Shown: positions 34,030 through 46,474 of the stretch, in pieces
Layout of the letters: every line of letters begins with the position of its first letter
How positions within the stretch are numbered: the stretch's first letter is position 1
Source: Amylostereum areolatum
Taxonomy: Eukaryota; Basidiomycota; Agaricomycetes; Russulales; Stereaceae
NCBI GenBank assembly: GCA_012932865.1
Contig: SAXG01000013.1
Coordinates: 434,001 to 498,000 of the forward strand
Direction of reading: 5' to 3'
Length of the DNA stretch: 64,000 nt
Translations under genes and position numbers: made by a program
The notes under the pieces: model-generated
Seen by the model: the letters and a program-made list of their open reading frames with translations, nothing else
Told to the model about the DNA's origin: nothing
The model's database searches: none

Positions 34030-34334
34030 CGTGGATTGTCTTTTCTCCCTCTTCATGTTACGTCTTTTTGTTCTTTCTGCTGTGCGCGACTCTGTACGAT
34101 CTAGGTTTTGGCTGCATTGGTATCTTGGTATACGTCTCCAATGGTGGATCCAAGCTATACACATATCTGTCTCTGGAGTGTTCTCGCACGGTCCCTTCAC
34201 CCATTCAATGCGTCAAGACAAATCAGAGATGCTCGATGCGACCCCTTGTTTAACCTCGAGCTTGAACTAGAGCAGTAGAGTCTTACAAGGCTGAACCGCG
34301 TGAGCTTCGGGGCTCTCCATCTTGATTCGGAATG
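34030..34334. other. Convergent gap between monooxygenase and CBS-like gene
   Basis: 3' regions of two convergent genes; nothing else recognised. Confidence 0.5.
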
Positions 34335-35937
34335 TTACTCGACAAGAACTCCGTTAACCAGTACCATTTTCTCCGGCTCCGACACACCCGGCTCCTCCAA
34401 ATACCCCTTCATCGCGTCCGCCGCCTGCCTCGCGATCTCCGACTGCCCCTTGTTCGTCGCGAGCTCCCTTATCCACTCCTTCGCGATATAATTTCTCATC
34501 CTATGCCCCACTCGTCAGTCATTTTCTCCAAAGGGAGAAAAAGAAAGCCCACACACCCGTCTGCCAGTAGCACGACCACGTTCTTCCCCTCCGTCGCTGC
34601 CAGAGCCCTCCCCTCGTCACTCTTTAGCCATATCAACGCCCCCGCAAGTGCAGTCCCACTGCTCCCTCCAACCAGCAAGCCTTCCTTCTTCCACAACAGC
34701 TCCAGTGCGCTGAACGCGTCCTCGTCCCCTGTTTTAATCCAGCTGTCGATCATCCCGGGCTCGCGCGTCAGCGAAGCGGGGACGTAGTCGTAGCCGATAC
34801 CTTCGACCAGGTAGCGTGTATTGCGGTAGGGTTCGTTCAAGGAAGCAGGGAGGGCAAGGAGGGAACCTTTCTGTATTCGTTGCCAGCAGTGTCACTTTTT
34901 CGATCATAGGCAAAGGGGGAAATACCTACGACGTCAATGCCGACGATCTTTGCGTCTGGGTTATGCACTTTCTTAACGCCTCGAGCGACCCCTGTGAGGG
35001 TACCGCCTGTGCCCGCACTTGCGAAGAATGCATCGAGTTTCCCTGAGGAAGGTCTCGTGTCCACTTTCGCGGCGGCTACAATTGCGTCTATCATCTCTTG
35101 CGCCGTGCCAAGTTCGTGAGCCAGAGGATTGTTGGGCTATCATACTCGGAGTCAGACCAAAAGCGCAGAAGGAGATGTACGAGGGGTGGGTACGCTATTG
35201 TATTGGTCGAGGATGACGCCGCCTGGGATGGAATCCCGAAGACGCTTCGCGATAGCTAGACGTGGTATCTCCGGAGTCAGCAGGGACGCAGCACGCGGAA
35301 GGGAGAAGAATTGCCTGTGTGCGCGAGAGGGGAATCAGACGAAATCCCTACGGGTGTACGGACGACTTCTGCTCCAAGTGCACGCATTGCAGTTTCTTTT
35401 TCCTGCGGAGACGCTCAGAAGGGGACTCGAGACCGGTTGGTTTTACGTACCACAGACGCCTTGTGGGACATAACCACGATAACAGGATATCCCTTGACTG
35501 TCTTCAGCGTCATTGAGCATCCTGCAAAGCCAATCTGGCACTCACCTTGATAGCACAGGCCATGGCCAGTCCAATACCTGAGCGTACGTTCGCCTCATTC
35601 TGATCGGGCAAGAAACTCGTCCAGCCATACCTGTGTTACCCGACGTGGGTTCAATCACGACGTTCTTCCCAGGTACAAGCGTGCCGTCCTCCTCTGCGAT
35701 CTCGATCATCCTCTTCGCGACGCGATCTTTGACGGATCCGGCGGGCGACACCGATTCCAGTTTCGCCACTAGACATAGATAAGTTCAGCTAGTCCCAGAA
35801 GTAGATGCACGAGACCCACGTAGATTGCATTTGAGCCCTTCGTGTTCTGCGATGCGGTCCAGACGTACAAGGGGCGTGTGGCCTACAGCGTCGAGCGCGG
35901 TGTCCAGGATCGGAGGCAACGATGAAGCAAAAGACAT
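34335..35937 (-). CDS. Second cystathionine beta-synthase-like enzyme
   Basis: Paralog of the gene at 8592-10178 with the same architecture and no regulatory domain. The start at 35937 gives [19 protein letters not shown], then [17 protein letters not shown], the PLP lysine in [75 protein letters not shown] and a C-terminal [12 protein letters not shown], ending at 34335. All junctions can be read in frame, including a less obvious donor (GTCTGA) after RTPVGIS near 35339. The PLP-binding loop lost the strong CBS-type KMS signature (here SHKASV), so substrate preference may differ. It is divergent from EMC5. Confidence 0.8.
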
Positions 35938-36425
35938 TACGGAAACCCAACGCTCGAGATCAATGAAGTATAGATATCTTTAACGCGACCGAAATGCACG
36001 CGGTCTCGATCCCAGTGGTACTTATACCTGTTGGCGAAGAGTCAAAGACTGGAGTGTGCGAGCCTGCTGGTCGACGGATCACGTGGGGAAGGATATCCAT
36101 TCGATCTCGCCAGAGAGACGCTGAGAATTTTCGGGCTGAGGCCGCCGATAACGAGTAGTAGTAATCTCGAAGGAGAACCACTGAGAGTTGTGAATAATGG
36201 GACATGTGCTCGTCGATGTCGAGAGCAGAAGGCGCGACTTCGAACTGGCGCCTTACCGTGGGAAGTCTTCGCACGCGTCGCGCCGACGCCGATCGCGACT
36301 CGTGCCCAACTTATGCCCATTGTCCTCCGGTTCGCCCCCTCCCGTAAAGACACACCATTGTATTGCTCGCTCTCTCCTCTCTTCATATCTGTGGTCCTGT
36401 ACTTCCAAGCTCAGAGACGATCTCA
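35938..36425. promoter_or_regulatory. Bidirectional promoter region, CBS-like and EMC5 genes
   Basis: 488 bp between two divergent start codons. No individual element identified. Confidence 0.4.
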
Positions 36426-36954
36426 ATGCTCGGACAAAGCCTTCTCGTACTCGCAGGAGTCCTCCTCCTGCACGGTACGCAGTTCGTGTCCCTTCTTTCC
36501 TAGAGTGCTGACGCCCCCATTTCAGCTGCTTTCTCGACATATGAGCGTGAGCAGGCGATCTCATGAACTGGACGATATTCTAACCTCCATTCGAATCGCC
36601 AGACCTGTCACTTCTCAAGGCGCTAGGCAGACCCGAGGGCTCGTTGCCTTTCGATGTGCGCCGCCCTTCCATAACCTGCACATGCTATCAACTCTAACCC
36701 CTATCAACAGATTATTCTCGAGTCACTTGCATCGCTTGTGCTCGGCATCCTTGGTGCATGTTTGAAAGCACCACCGGTGAAGGACATTACTTGGGCAGGG
36801 GAGATGAAAACTCGGTGCGTCTCTTGCTTTTCATTTCTCGGAGTTCAGGTCTTTATTCTACATATATCTTCCCAGCACGATCGACGAGATGGATTCGAGG
36901 CTGGGTTTTGCAAACTACAAAACACGAGGGATGGTGCTCACGTCGACGAGGTAG
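36426..36954 (+). CDS. EMC5: ER membrane protein complex subunit 5 (EMC5/MMGT)
   Basis: Small two-helix membrane subunit of the EMC insertase, which inserts tail-anchored and multipass proteins in the ER. The gene is hidden by five short exons: 36426-36474, 36526-36546, 36603-36655, 36711-36814, 36876-36954, giving 101 residues. Joined sequence shows a first membrane segment (LLVLAGVLLLHAAFSTYEH), the conserved loop ALGRPEGSLPFD, the second membrane segment (IILESLASLVLGILGACL), APPVKDITWAGEMKTR, and the family signature TIDEMDSRLGFANY. Length and motifs match fungal EMC5. Exon 2 is only 21 bases. Confidence 0.85.
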
Positions 36955-37494
36955 TTCCCGGCTTCATACTTAACTAGGTGAGGAATGCACTCTTCCTGTT
37001 TTGCAATTGGAAGCTCTGACACTCCTGCTTTCTCTTTCTCTGAAGTAACTCATTTCGGCCTTCTGTACATTTAATATCGCTTGAATATCGCTCTTACGGA
37101 CGAATGAGACGACTTTAACGCTGAGGATCAGGGTTGGGTCAAGGAACGATTGGTTGCCGAAGAACTCGCTTCGTTCCGTACTGTATACTTGGACAAGTTC
37201 GCGAGCTTTCAACCCTGGCTTTTTTTATGGCGTTGGTCGCGCCCCAGAGCTTTTTGAGGAGACGCTGTCCGAGTCACTTACGCGATCCCGTGACGGAATC
37301 CTCCTCGCTTCGTTCTTTCTTGACACCTTGCCCCTATCTTCACTCGCAACGCCGCCAGCTCGCCCTTCCACGTCCCCGTCAAGCCTTTCTTGGAATACTT
37401 GCGTCCCCAAGTCGATGACTCGTGTATAAAGCTCCAGGTGCGTCGCTGCCTTGGTCCGAGTCTGCACGTCCTCGCTGATCTTGCGCATATAGCC
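36955..37494. other. Intergenic region without recognised gene
   Basis: Downstream of EMC5 and upstream of the third DUF7918 gene. Only short frames; nothing recognised. Confidence 0.5.
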
Positions 37495-39079
37495 ATGCCT
37501 CTCACCCACCGCGGCTTCAGCGTTCTCATCTCCTGCGAAGGCAAGGAAATTCCACAATACACCGTGCGCAATCCCGACGAGGCGACTGTCACCTGCTACA
37601 TCCCCAGCGAAGCCGGCAAGGTGCGTATATGCGTCCGGCTCTCGCCATACCCCTCCTTATCCTCGCCTATGCTGTCCGCCGACAGACGTTCAAGGTACAC
37701 GTCGACGACATAATATGCAGCAGCGACAAGATGTACCGCGTGTATGCGGATGGACGGTACCTCGCCGGAACTGCCTCTCGTGCTGGCATGGTTTCCTCGC
37801 TGTCAGAAGTTCGCACTTCCTCCACCACCGTAAGACCGTTTCAGTTCTCTCAAGTCGACATCACCTCGGGTAAGAGAGTGCGTCTTCTCACCCTTTGCAT
37901 CCCGTTCTTATCACGCCACAGAGGAGAGCGCCTCGGCAACATCGTTCGCTCAGCTTCATCTCGGCGCCATTGAAGTCCGCGTCGTACATGCTCGTCGCTC
38001 CAGGTCGGCCCCAACGCAACACCCCGCCAATGATGCATACACCGAAATCGGAAGCATCGCCGAGACATCCAAGATGGTGGGATTAAACCGCGTCTCGTAT
38101 GATTCTCGCTATCCTGCCTGTGTTCGTACACGGACTGACCATATGCGCCATAGACTTGGCCCAGAAGTCTCGAGCACCGCACAGACCACGGCCGTGTTCA
38201 ATCCGGTCCAACGCTGGGACGCTCCCCTTGCTGTATTCCGCTTCTACCATCGACCCGAAGGTATACTCCTGTCGTGTGCACCGGAAGCGTTTTCGCTCAT
38301 GTTTTCGTCGTTATAGCATTCCTGGGAGCTCAGGGTATATTGAATGAACCGAACCTTGTCCACGATACCGCCCTCGGCCAAGAGCCTGAATCCGTCTTTC
38401 CGCATTTGTTACCTATTTCGTCAGCAGTCATCTCCGTCCCAGAGTCTCCTGTGGTTTCTATGGCTGCTGACCCAGTTCCAGACGACGAGCCTGAGATTAT
38501 TGAGATTACACCACCACTTCCACAACGCTCGAAGTTGGCACTCAAGTCTGTCCTCAAACCCTCCAAACTGCGCTTCCTCAACAACCGCGTGCCTGCTCCT
38601 AGAACCAAGGCCGAGCGCTATTGTGTGAAATGGGCGGACGTCAAGCCAACGAAACAGCGACTTTCCCCACAGCCTCGACCTCAAACCAAACAGACCAAGC
38701 TTACTGGCTTTCTCGACGTGAAGGTGCGCCAATACTATGCGCTCTCCTGATGAGTTCGCCTATAATTGTGCAGCCCGTTCGACCGGGTACCGTTCTCAAA
38801 CCACAGGTCAGAAATGTACCCAACATGTCCTCCGAACATATCCGCTTACCTGAGGCAAGTTCTGCCTAGTCGCCTTCCGAGGCGTGACCGTTTGACATTG
38901 CCAGAAATTCAAAGACCGTCAAATCCGAAGTCGACGATCTGAAACAGCGGAAGGCTTCGATGGAGAAAGCTCGCTTCAAGCCCACCTCTGTTGTCGCCAG
39001 TAGTGTGATGCAACAGTCTTTGAACGTGCGCGTGAACCCCCAGTCGAAGGAGGTGATCGACCTGACCTCAGACTCCTGA
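37495..39079 (+). CDS. DUF7918-type protein 3, C-terminal SIM-like motif
   Basis: Starts MPLTHRGFSVLISCEGKEIP, then TVTCYIPSEAGK, and after an intron TFKVHVDDIICSSDKMYRVY, ADGRYLAGTASRAG, TTVRPFQFSQVDIT, LGAIEVRVVHARRS, MVGLNRVS and APLAVFRFYHRPE. These align position by position with the other DUF7918 genes. The tail is longer, with DEPEIIEITPP, a Lys/Arg-rich part (RSKLALKSVLKPSKLRFLN) and KQTKLTGFLDVK. The last exon ends SKEVIDLTSDS. The middle exon joins of the tail were not all resolved. More similar to gene 4 than to genes 1 and 2, notably in FQFSQ and the TTV segment. Confidence 0.72.
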
Positions 39080-39444
39080 CTGTCTGATTCTTACCGCCAG
39101 ACTGTCGTTTGCCCATTGTATGCATGCTTTGGAGTAGCTCGTTAGATGTGATGTTCTTATTATGAAAGTCCATATCACCCTCTGGCGAATGTTCATATGA
39201 ACTGTGCATAGCATAAGTATGTGCAGGGAGAATTTGACCTTGCCGGCGTGACCAGTCGTGACCAGACGAGGTTGACGCCCGCCGAGTGACAGGTTGTGGA
39301 CGCCTTCTCCTACGACCAACTCCCGTTCTAGTTGAAGTCCGGCGTGCCCATCCATCGTTCTGTCCCATCCGAACTTTGAACGAAGACATAGGTGCCTTGC
39401 AATATCGCCTATATACTCAACGGATTACACGCTCCTTTCATCAC
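39080..39444. other. Intergenic region between DUF7918 genes 3 and 4
   Basis: Promoter region; nothing else recognised. Confidence 0.5.
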
Positions 39445-40829
39445 ATGCCGTTGGTTCTTCGGGGGTTCAGCGTGTCTATCGCTTGCGACGGGGAGGAGAT
39501 ACCACAGTATCAAACAGAAGTTGTTAACGACAGTACGATCACCTGCTACATTCCTAGCGAAGCTGGAAAGGTGAGGCTTGTGTCTTTTGTCCATGATACG
39601 TTTCTCTGCTAAACTTCATGACGTCCTTCCCACTCGCAGAAGTTCACAGTCCATGTAGAGTTTCTGGACAGGGACGAAGAGCCTAAAATTGCTCGACTAT
39701 ACGCTGATGGCCGGTACATATACGGGCTGGCCCGCAAAGCATTTGATGAACCTATCACACTCTCTACCGTGCAGACGTCGCCAACCACAGTGATGCCTTT
39801 TCAGTTCTCTCAAACAGAGCTAACATCGGGTAGGCTACGATATGTTTTCAACATTTCAGCTGAACTTGATAGCCTTGCCAAGACGAACTCGCTTCCGCAA
39901 CGCCGGCTACGTTGGATTATCTTGGTCTTCTTGATGTTCGCGTTAACCCTGGCTACATGCTTGAGCGCTGCAGACCGATGGTTGTTAATGAGGTACTTCC
40001 CGTGGGTAGTGTCTCGGAAAAATCAAAGAAAATGGGGCTCAATCACGTATCGTAAGTTTTAGTAGTCATTCGAACGTTTCCAAACTCAATACCTCGTCAG
40101 GTTTGGACCTCCCGTTGAGACGCCGAATAAAGAAACAAAAGTCTACAGGATCTTAAAAGGACACTCGTGGAAGAAGCCTTTTGTCTCTTTTCAATTTCGC
40201 CATCGTCCATCTGGTTAGTCAGTACTCAGCTATATCTTCCTTCGATCGTAAACAGCGTGATCGAAACTCGCCTTCGCCTTCAACAGCGCTGCTGCAAGCT
40301 ATGGGCATCATGCCCAGCCCGGAGTCTACACAAGAGGCCCAAGCAGATGAAGTGCCGACAGAACACCACGTATCTCACTCGCGCCGTGCGGGTAAGCGGC
40401 CGTCGACATCAACGACGGACGATGCAGCCCCTTCAAAGAAACACAAAGCTGCTGTAGCAGGAGCGTCTCCGTCGCCTTCAAACCACGTACGCTCTTTTTC
40501 GAGCCGTCTTACCCTACCTCACGTTCGCCTTAAACGAAGGGGAGCCCTGGCTCATTCGGCCCACCCGAACCCGATGACAGCATAGACGTCAAGCCTGGCA
40601 TCAATGACGGCGCAGCTCGTCTTCGTGCTCTACAGGTCTGTTCACCTATCTTTGTCTCGTCATACCCTTTCGTGACGCGGAAGGGTAGGATACGATACGA
40701 GTAGCGCAGGACGAGATGGACAGAATACGTTCAGGGAAGTCTGCGAACGCCGTCAAAGCTGAGCGATTGCCATCCCCCATCCGCGTGGGTTCTGCGAGAC
40801 GTGAAGTCATTGACCTTACCGACGACTGA
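39445..40829 (+). CDS. DUF7918-type protein 4, C-terminal SIM-like motif
   Basis: Starts MPLVLRGFSVSIACDGEEIP, then TITCYIPSEAGK, KFTVHVEFLDRDEEP, YADGRYIYGLARKAF, TTVMPFQFSQTELTS, LDYLGLLDVRVNPGYM, KKMGLNHVS, PFVSFQFRHRPSG and LLQAMGIMPSPES. A basic, Ser/Pro-rich tail follows (SRRAGKRPSTST, PSKKHKAAV). The final coding piece ends RREVIDLTDD. The core is complete, and no break was found in the pieces that could be joined. Function unknown; same inference of a nuclear, SUMO-binding protein as for its neighbours. Confidence 0.72.
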
Positions 40830-41264
40830 GTTTCGGACTTCTCGTTCGCTTGCCTTGCTTATCTCTCCATTCTCACTCGTATATTTTTTCCTGCCCATTG
40901 TAATCGTATCAGCTATTCACGTTCTTCTGCGGAAGTAATACATAATATGGTGTTGTGTACACAAGGACCTACAAAGACCGCCAGACCAAATACAGACATA
41001 AGCCATAGTACCGCCCAGAACAAGACTCACAACTTGAAGGATGTCAGAAAGCGACTGGGCATCCAACGCCGTGCACGCTATGCACGGAGTTCAGTCGACC
41101 TCCGTGGGGTGCTCGAGCGTCGACGACTCAGCCTGTGTGACTCGTCGTCTCTCCTTCGTCTTCTCCCGCTCTTCCTTCTTTTCCTGTCGCTTTGCACGGC
41201 TACGCGGATGTGCGATTTAGTATTCACGCCGTGCATGCGCTTGAGGCAGGGTCGAATGTACGCA
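40830..41264. other. Convergent gap
   Basis: 3' regions of DUF7918 gene 4 and of the minus-strand XPA-like gene; nothing else recognised. Confidence 0.5.
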
Positions 41265-41931
41265 CTAGGCTTGTAAGCCCTCAGGACCGCCATGTTTTCG
41301 CCGTGCAACGTGCTCGACCTCGCGTGCGTTGTAGAGGTGTGTGAACATAGGTTCACCTCCTACAAGCGTCCTTCGCAGGAGCTTCACCTCGTGGCGGAGG
41401 TGCTTGAGTTCTTTGGCAGGGTTCACCTGGTATCATGATGAAAGATGTCAGCCTACGCAGCGTAAATGCTTGAGGAGAGGTAACTACTCCAAAACGTTCT
41501 TTGCACTCGGTCACCGTGAGCTACATGTTTCCGATTAGTTCCCCAGCTAAGTGACGAGATTTTGATTCAGAAGTGGTACGTACCCTTTCATAAGGAAAGA
41601 ATTCCGATACCGGCCACTTGCTCACGTTCAGCGGTGATGCTACCAGCTTCCGTGGTGACCTCCTTCCAAGTCTCTTCTTCGCGCTTCGAGGTTTAGCACG
41701 AGAATTATTCGTCTTCGCATTTCTGGCGTCATCCTGCGTGAGGTCTATGGTAGGCTGGCTGTCGACGATATCGGCAACAACGGACCCACTGGTAGTCTCT
41801 GCGATGCGCATGGGATCTTTCGACGTGACAGTGGTGCCGGGACCAGTCGCCGCGGATATAGTGGCTTCCTTCGGCTTGAACCCCGAATAGTTGTCGAGTG
41901 TATTCTTCTGCTTCGGAAGCTTCCTGGACAT
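41265..41931 (-). CDS. Short XPA C-terminal-like protein with SIM-like motif
   Basis: Three minus-strand exons (41584-41931, 41488-41520, 41265-41426) give 180 residues. The N-terminal half is disordered and contains QPTIDLTQDD, another SUMO-interacting-type motif, then a basic stretch (RAKPRSAKKRLGRRSPRK). The C-terminal half matches the XPA/Rad14 DNA-binding fold: LTVTECKERFG, VNPAKELKHLRHEVKLLRR, then MFTHLYNAREVEHVARRKHG and GPEGLQ. XPA-type domains bind damaged or junction DNA. No zinc finger of canonical XPA is seen, so this is not a full repair protein. The second intron is the least certain. Confidence 0.6.
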
Positions 41932-43681
41932 GATGGGTGGGGAAACGTGGTAGGGGGACGTGGTGGGAGGAAGTAAGGACCAGGTGCTTCGGAGATCCCA
42001 CATATCCCACATATATACACGATTCTCTCAAGAGGCTGTGTATGTGAGTCATGAGAAGGCGGCCGATGAACAATGGCCAACTTTCCCATAAGTAGTATAC
42101 GATCAACGCGAAGGTGGGGTCACGTGACCGTGTTCTGGCACAAACTCCTGCAGTCACCTAACTTCTAAGTGTCGATGATGTTTGAAGTACGGAGATGTGA
42201 GAAGATACGCGTAAGGACGTCCCACACATCCGAGAGCTTGTACTAATGGAGGCCCTTCTGAGCGGATCGTCGATGATCCAATTGGCTGTTGATCCTAGGT
42301 CGACTGAAATGAACAGGATCCAGCGCACTTTCAAGTCAGCTCGCATTCCAGCAGAGAAGAAGGCTCCTCACCTTCCGAGACATGGCAGAGGAGTAGTTCC
42401 CGTGTAACTTGATAGGTTTCGGTGTGGAGTATGCCTGGACCACGTCAATTTCTCGGGCGATGTGAGAATTTGAGGGCGGGCCCGTTCGCCAAACAAGCTG
42501 TAAACGTCGTTGGTTGACATTACGAGGTCGAGGCAACTGAGATACATACAAGCTCAAGTGTGTAGGATCCACCGTCTACACAGGACGACCTTGCGCCTTA
42601 TATCGCCGTGGGAAGTCGCTCTAACCACCTATCGCGGATGAATTGCAGAGTATATCCTCGGTCGTTCCTCACGACGTCGAATGCGCTGGTATGTACATCA
42701 GCGAGCCGGAATCTGGAGGGAAAACACGACATACATAGGCAAGTTCGTCTGGGGACTCAGATGTCCAATATTTTCGGGTTATGCTAATGACGGTTAGGGG
42801 TTTCATCCACTCCCGTTTTTATCTTTGTATGCTTTGCGTGTCAGACCAAGGGGGAAATTGCGAGGTTTGACATGACAACCTGGTGGTGTTCGAGGAGGCC
42901 CGGGAGTGCCAACGATATTTACATTGGATGGAACTGTAACGATCCGGGAAAGGGTCTGACGGTCAAGGATGTAGTAGAGAAGAAACCGGACGAGCTTTGA
43001 GCATGCTGCATGGACGATGGACGGCCATTGCAAGCGGCAAAGGCGAAGGATGAAGGCAAGATGAAAGCAACTCTGAGTCTAACTCTAAGCAACCCGGCAC
43101 TGGACAATGGCTCTCGGCACCCGGTCCGATGCTCTCCGAACTTCACAAAATAATTCATTCTCATCTCTCATCAACTCGGGTTTTCCGAGTCCCCCTCCCG
43201 ACGCCCTCCTCTACGGATCGACAAGACAAAAACAGAAATATGGCTTCCTAGAACATAAGTACCCAATTCTTTCCAGAATGACGACCGAGGTGCTGCCCGT
43301 CACATACATATCAATTGAACAGCGCTCGTTCGTCAGCTGCCGTCGTGTTCCTGGGATTACGCTCTCTTCGAACCAACCACGACTTCCCTTGATCGCCTCC
43401 TTCCTCTTCCTCATATAAATCTCTCAGATGGCGTCCATCTGACCTGCAGAGGGACCAGTCGGACCAGTCCGGGCTTCCTACCCCGCACACGTGAGTGCTC
43501 AGTAGCCTATCCTGTGGGAAGACCCACCAATGCTCAGTCCCAACCCGTTCCAATAGACGTGCCGAGAGCTCGAAATGGTTTGCCTGCGCGAATTCGGGCG
43601 CCTTCTCGTTCGCCGGTCGATAAAAACCAAAATGGACGCTGATGGTGACTCCAAGTTTTCCCCTGGGCTTTCGTCACGACC
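41932..43681. other. 1.75 kb without a recognised gene
   Basis: Only short frames on both strands with no family resemblance. The first part is the promoter of the XPA-like gene and the last part that of the transporter. A small multi-exon gene could be hidden here, but I could not join one. Confidence 0.4.
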
Positions 43682-46330
43682 ATGTCCACGTCTGAAGACC
43701 TCAAATCCTCCCCTGCACCGTCCAAAGTCGACGACGAGAAAGGTCACGTCGACGAGGTCGAGCCCGATGTCTATCGTGCGGAGCTTGATACGTCAGGGGT
43801 GGATGAACGGAAACTCATGCGCAAGATCGACCTGCGTCTCATCCCGTGGCTGTCGCTTCTTTACCTCCTGAGCTTTCTCGACCGTACGAGTATCGGGAAC
43901 GCGAAGGTGCGTTCGTTCTGCACGTCTAATGCGATTTGGGTTTCACCAGTCGCGCACTTTGATAGCTGTACGGACTGGAGACCGACCTGGGCATCAGCGA
44001 CACTCAATACCTCATTTCCCTGACCATTTTCTTCTTCCCCTACGCCGTCTTCGAGGTACGTTAGTCGCCCAAACATTTCTCCCTACACTTGTCAATATGC
44101 TCCCTAGGTTCCCTCTAATGTTTTCCTCAAACGTCTTCGCCCTTCGCTGTGGCTGTCAGGACTAATGTTATTGTGGGGAGTCATGATGGTATGTCTATCT
44201 CATCGTTTAATTGCGATTCTCGCCTCCTGACATTTTCGTAGACCGTGCAAGGACTCGTTCACAACTACGGTGGTTTACTGGGTGCGTTCTCCTCATTCTG
44301 CACCCACGACGTGTTTCTCATCTCTCGGTAGGCATGCGCTGGATGCTCGGGATGATGGAGGCCGGTTTGTTCCCGGGAGTGAACTACTATCTCTCATGGT
44401 GCGAGTATTCACCTTCCCGCCACCCGTATCTCTCCTAACGATTCGATCGCCGTGTCCTCGTTTATCCCCTAATCGCACTCCAGCTGGTACAAACGTTCCG
44501 AATTCGGTATCCGTGCGGCGATCTTCTTCTCTGCAGCCTCTGTATCCGGAGCGTTTGGCGGTCTGTTGGCGGTACGTCATCTTCCCATCTTCTGCTGCTT
44601 CTTCGCCTTTCCCTTCGCTCGTCATCGTCCCCCTCTGAACCTGACCCACCCGCGATTTTGCTTAGGCAGCTATCGCGAATATGGACGGCATCGGCGGCAA
44701 GCCAGCGTGGGCGTGGATTTTCATTCTCGGTAAGTTGGCCCAAACTTTGGATTCCTCTCCACCCTTCCATTTCATCCTTTCGGTTGCGATGGCTCATCTT
44801 TACTTTCCTCCCGGTCTCATCCGCTGACCTGCTCTTTCTTCGCATTTTAGAGGGTCTTGCGACCGTTCTTGCTGGCGTCGTCTCCTTCTGGATCATTCAA
44901 GACTTTCCAGACACTGCCAAGTTTCTATCAGAGCCCGAGCGTGCTGTCGTCGTGCGCCGCCTCCAGAGCGACAACCAATATTCGGCCGCGGGAGAAAACC
45001 TGAAGTTCAGGAACCTTTGGAAAAGTATCACGGACTGGAAGACGTGGATTGGCAGTGCGTCCCTTTTCCTCTCCCGCCTCTTTGTCGGTGACATGACCTA
45101 TTTGTCCGGTTGTCAGTGATTGTGTACATGGGTAGCGACATGCCTCTGTACGCGTTCTCTCTTTTCCTTCCCAGCATTATCAAGGAGGTACGGATTGCTT
45201 TTCCCGTGTGCCCGACGCACATGCTGATGAGAACTTCTCGGTTTTATCACCTGTGGACAGCTTGGTATGTCGTGAGGTGCGATAGAAAAGGTCCAGATGG
45301 CTTATCAGGAGGGCAGGATTCAAGGCAACTGCGGCGAACCTGCTCACTGTCCCGGTGTATGTGTTCGCGTGTATCATGACCTGTATCGTGGGGTTCTTCG
45401 CGGACAGGATCGGCCAGCGTGGTCTGTTCAACATGTAAGCATCCTGCTCCTCTCTTCGGTCCCGGCTGAGATAAATTTCACAGTGGCTTCTTATGCATAG
45501 GTACGACTCCATCTTTTTTATCTCGTTAACCTGTACATTCTAATCGGTCTACGCGGTAGGTGCGACCGGCTATATCATGCTCGTCGCTGCGGAGAATGCA
45601 CCACTAGCCTACGTCGCCGTCTACCTTGCTACATGGTAAGCACCATGCTTCATATACATTCCTCACGCTAAACCTCCCTGTCAGCGGAATTTATCCCCTC
45701 ATCCGTATGTATAGTCGCTTATCCTTTGTCGTTGCCGTAGTCTAACCAACGGTCATTCGACTTCAATAAACAGCCAACACAATGTACGCTTCTTTGTCCC
45801 GCCTAGCTCCATCTGCTCACGCCCGAATCCAGCGCGTGGGTATCTAATAATGTCGAGGGCACGTACAAGCGCAGCGTCACGCTCGCTATGGTCATCAGCT
45901 TGTATGTTTTCTTCCTTGACCTTACGTTGGCTCTCCTCACGGGCTTCGTTTTCTAGCGGTAACATCAACGGTGCCGTTAGTTCCAACGTCGTAAGTCCTT
46001 TTCCCACGTTGGCCTTCTCCACGAAGTGACGTATCTTACCTTCAGTATCGTGCTCGGGACCAACCATGGTACCACCTCGGCCATGGGATCGTACTCATGT
46101 ACATTGGTCTCGGGCTCGTTTCCTCGATCGCGTTCTACGTCTATCTCCGCCGCGAGAATTCGATTCGCGAGACTGGCTTCCGGGACGAGGTCATCGAGGG
46201 GGAGATACATGAGGGTGAGAGCAAGGAGGAGCGGGAGGCACGCGCGCTGAGGAATGGCCGCTTTGCGACCGTGGACGAAGCAAAGAGGGAGAAGGGGGAC
46301 GAGTGGAGTGGGTATCGATACACTCTATAG
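43682..46330 (+). CDS. MFS transporter, Dal5/Tna1-like anion:cation symporter
   Basis: Twelve-helix plasma-membrane permease for an organic anion such as allantoate, nicotinate or another carboxylate. Many short exons. Recognisable order: a cytosolic N-terminus with DERKLMRKIDLRLIPWLSLL, YLLSFLDRTSIGNAK (helix 1), GISDTQYLISLTIFFFPYA, VPSNVFLKRLRPS, the helix 4-5 region MRWMLGMMEAGLFPGVNYYL, WYKRSEFGIRAAIFFSAAS, AWIFILEGLATVLAGV, the long central loop after IIQDFPDTAKFLSEPER, then GYIMLVAAENAPLAYVAVYL, SNNVEGTYKRSVTLAMVISF, INGAVSSNVYRARDQPWY and a charged C-terminal tail. The family is secure; the substrate is not. Confidence 0.85.
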
Positions 46331-46474
46331 GATTGCGACCGGGAAGGGATTTAACGTGTGGCAATGGCGTCCATCACATTTGTATAGCACAGAAACATGC
46401 TACCTGCTGACTCGAAATCAAAGACACGACTAGCAATTATCTCCAACCTTTTTCAGGAAACGACCATGTGGCAA

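Noticed and set aside
36031..36765. 244-codon plus-strand open frame
   Set aside because: It overlaps the EMC5 exons in a different phase. The spliced EMC5 reading has clear family motifs and this one has none.
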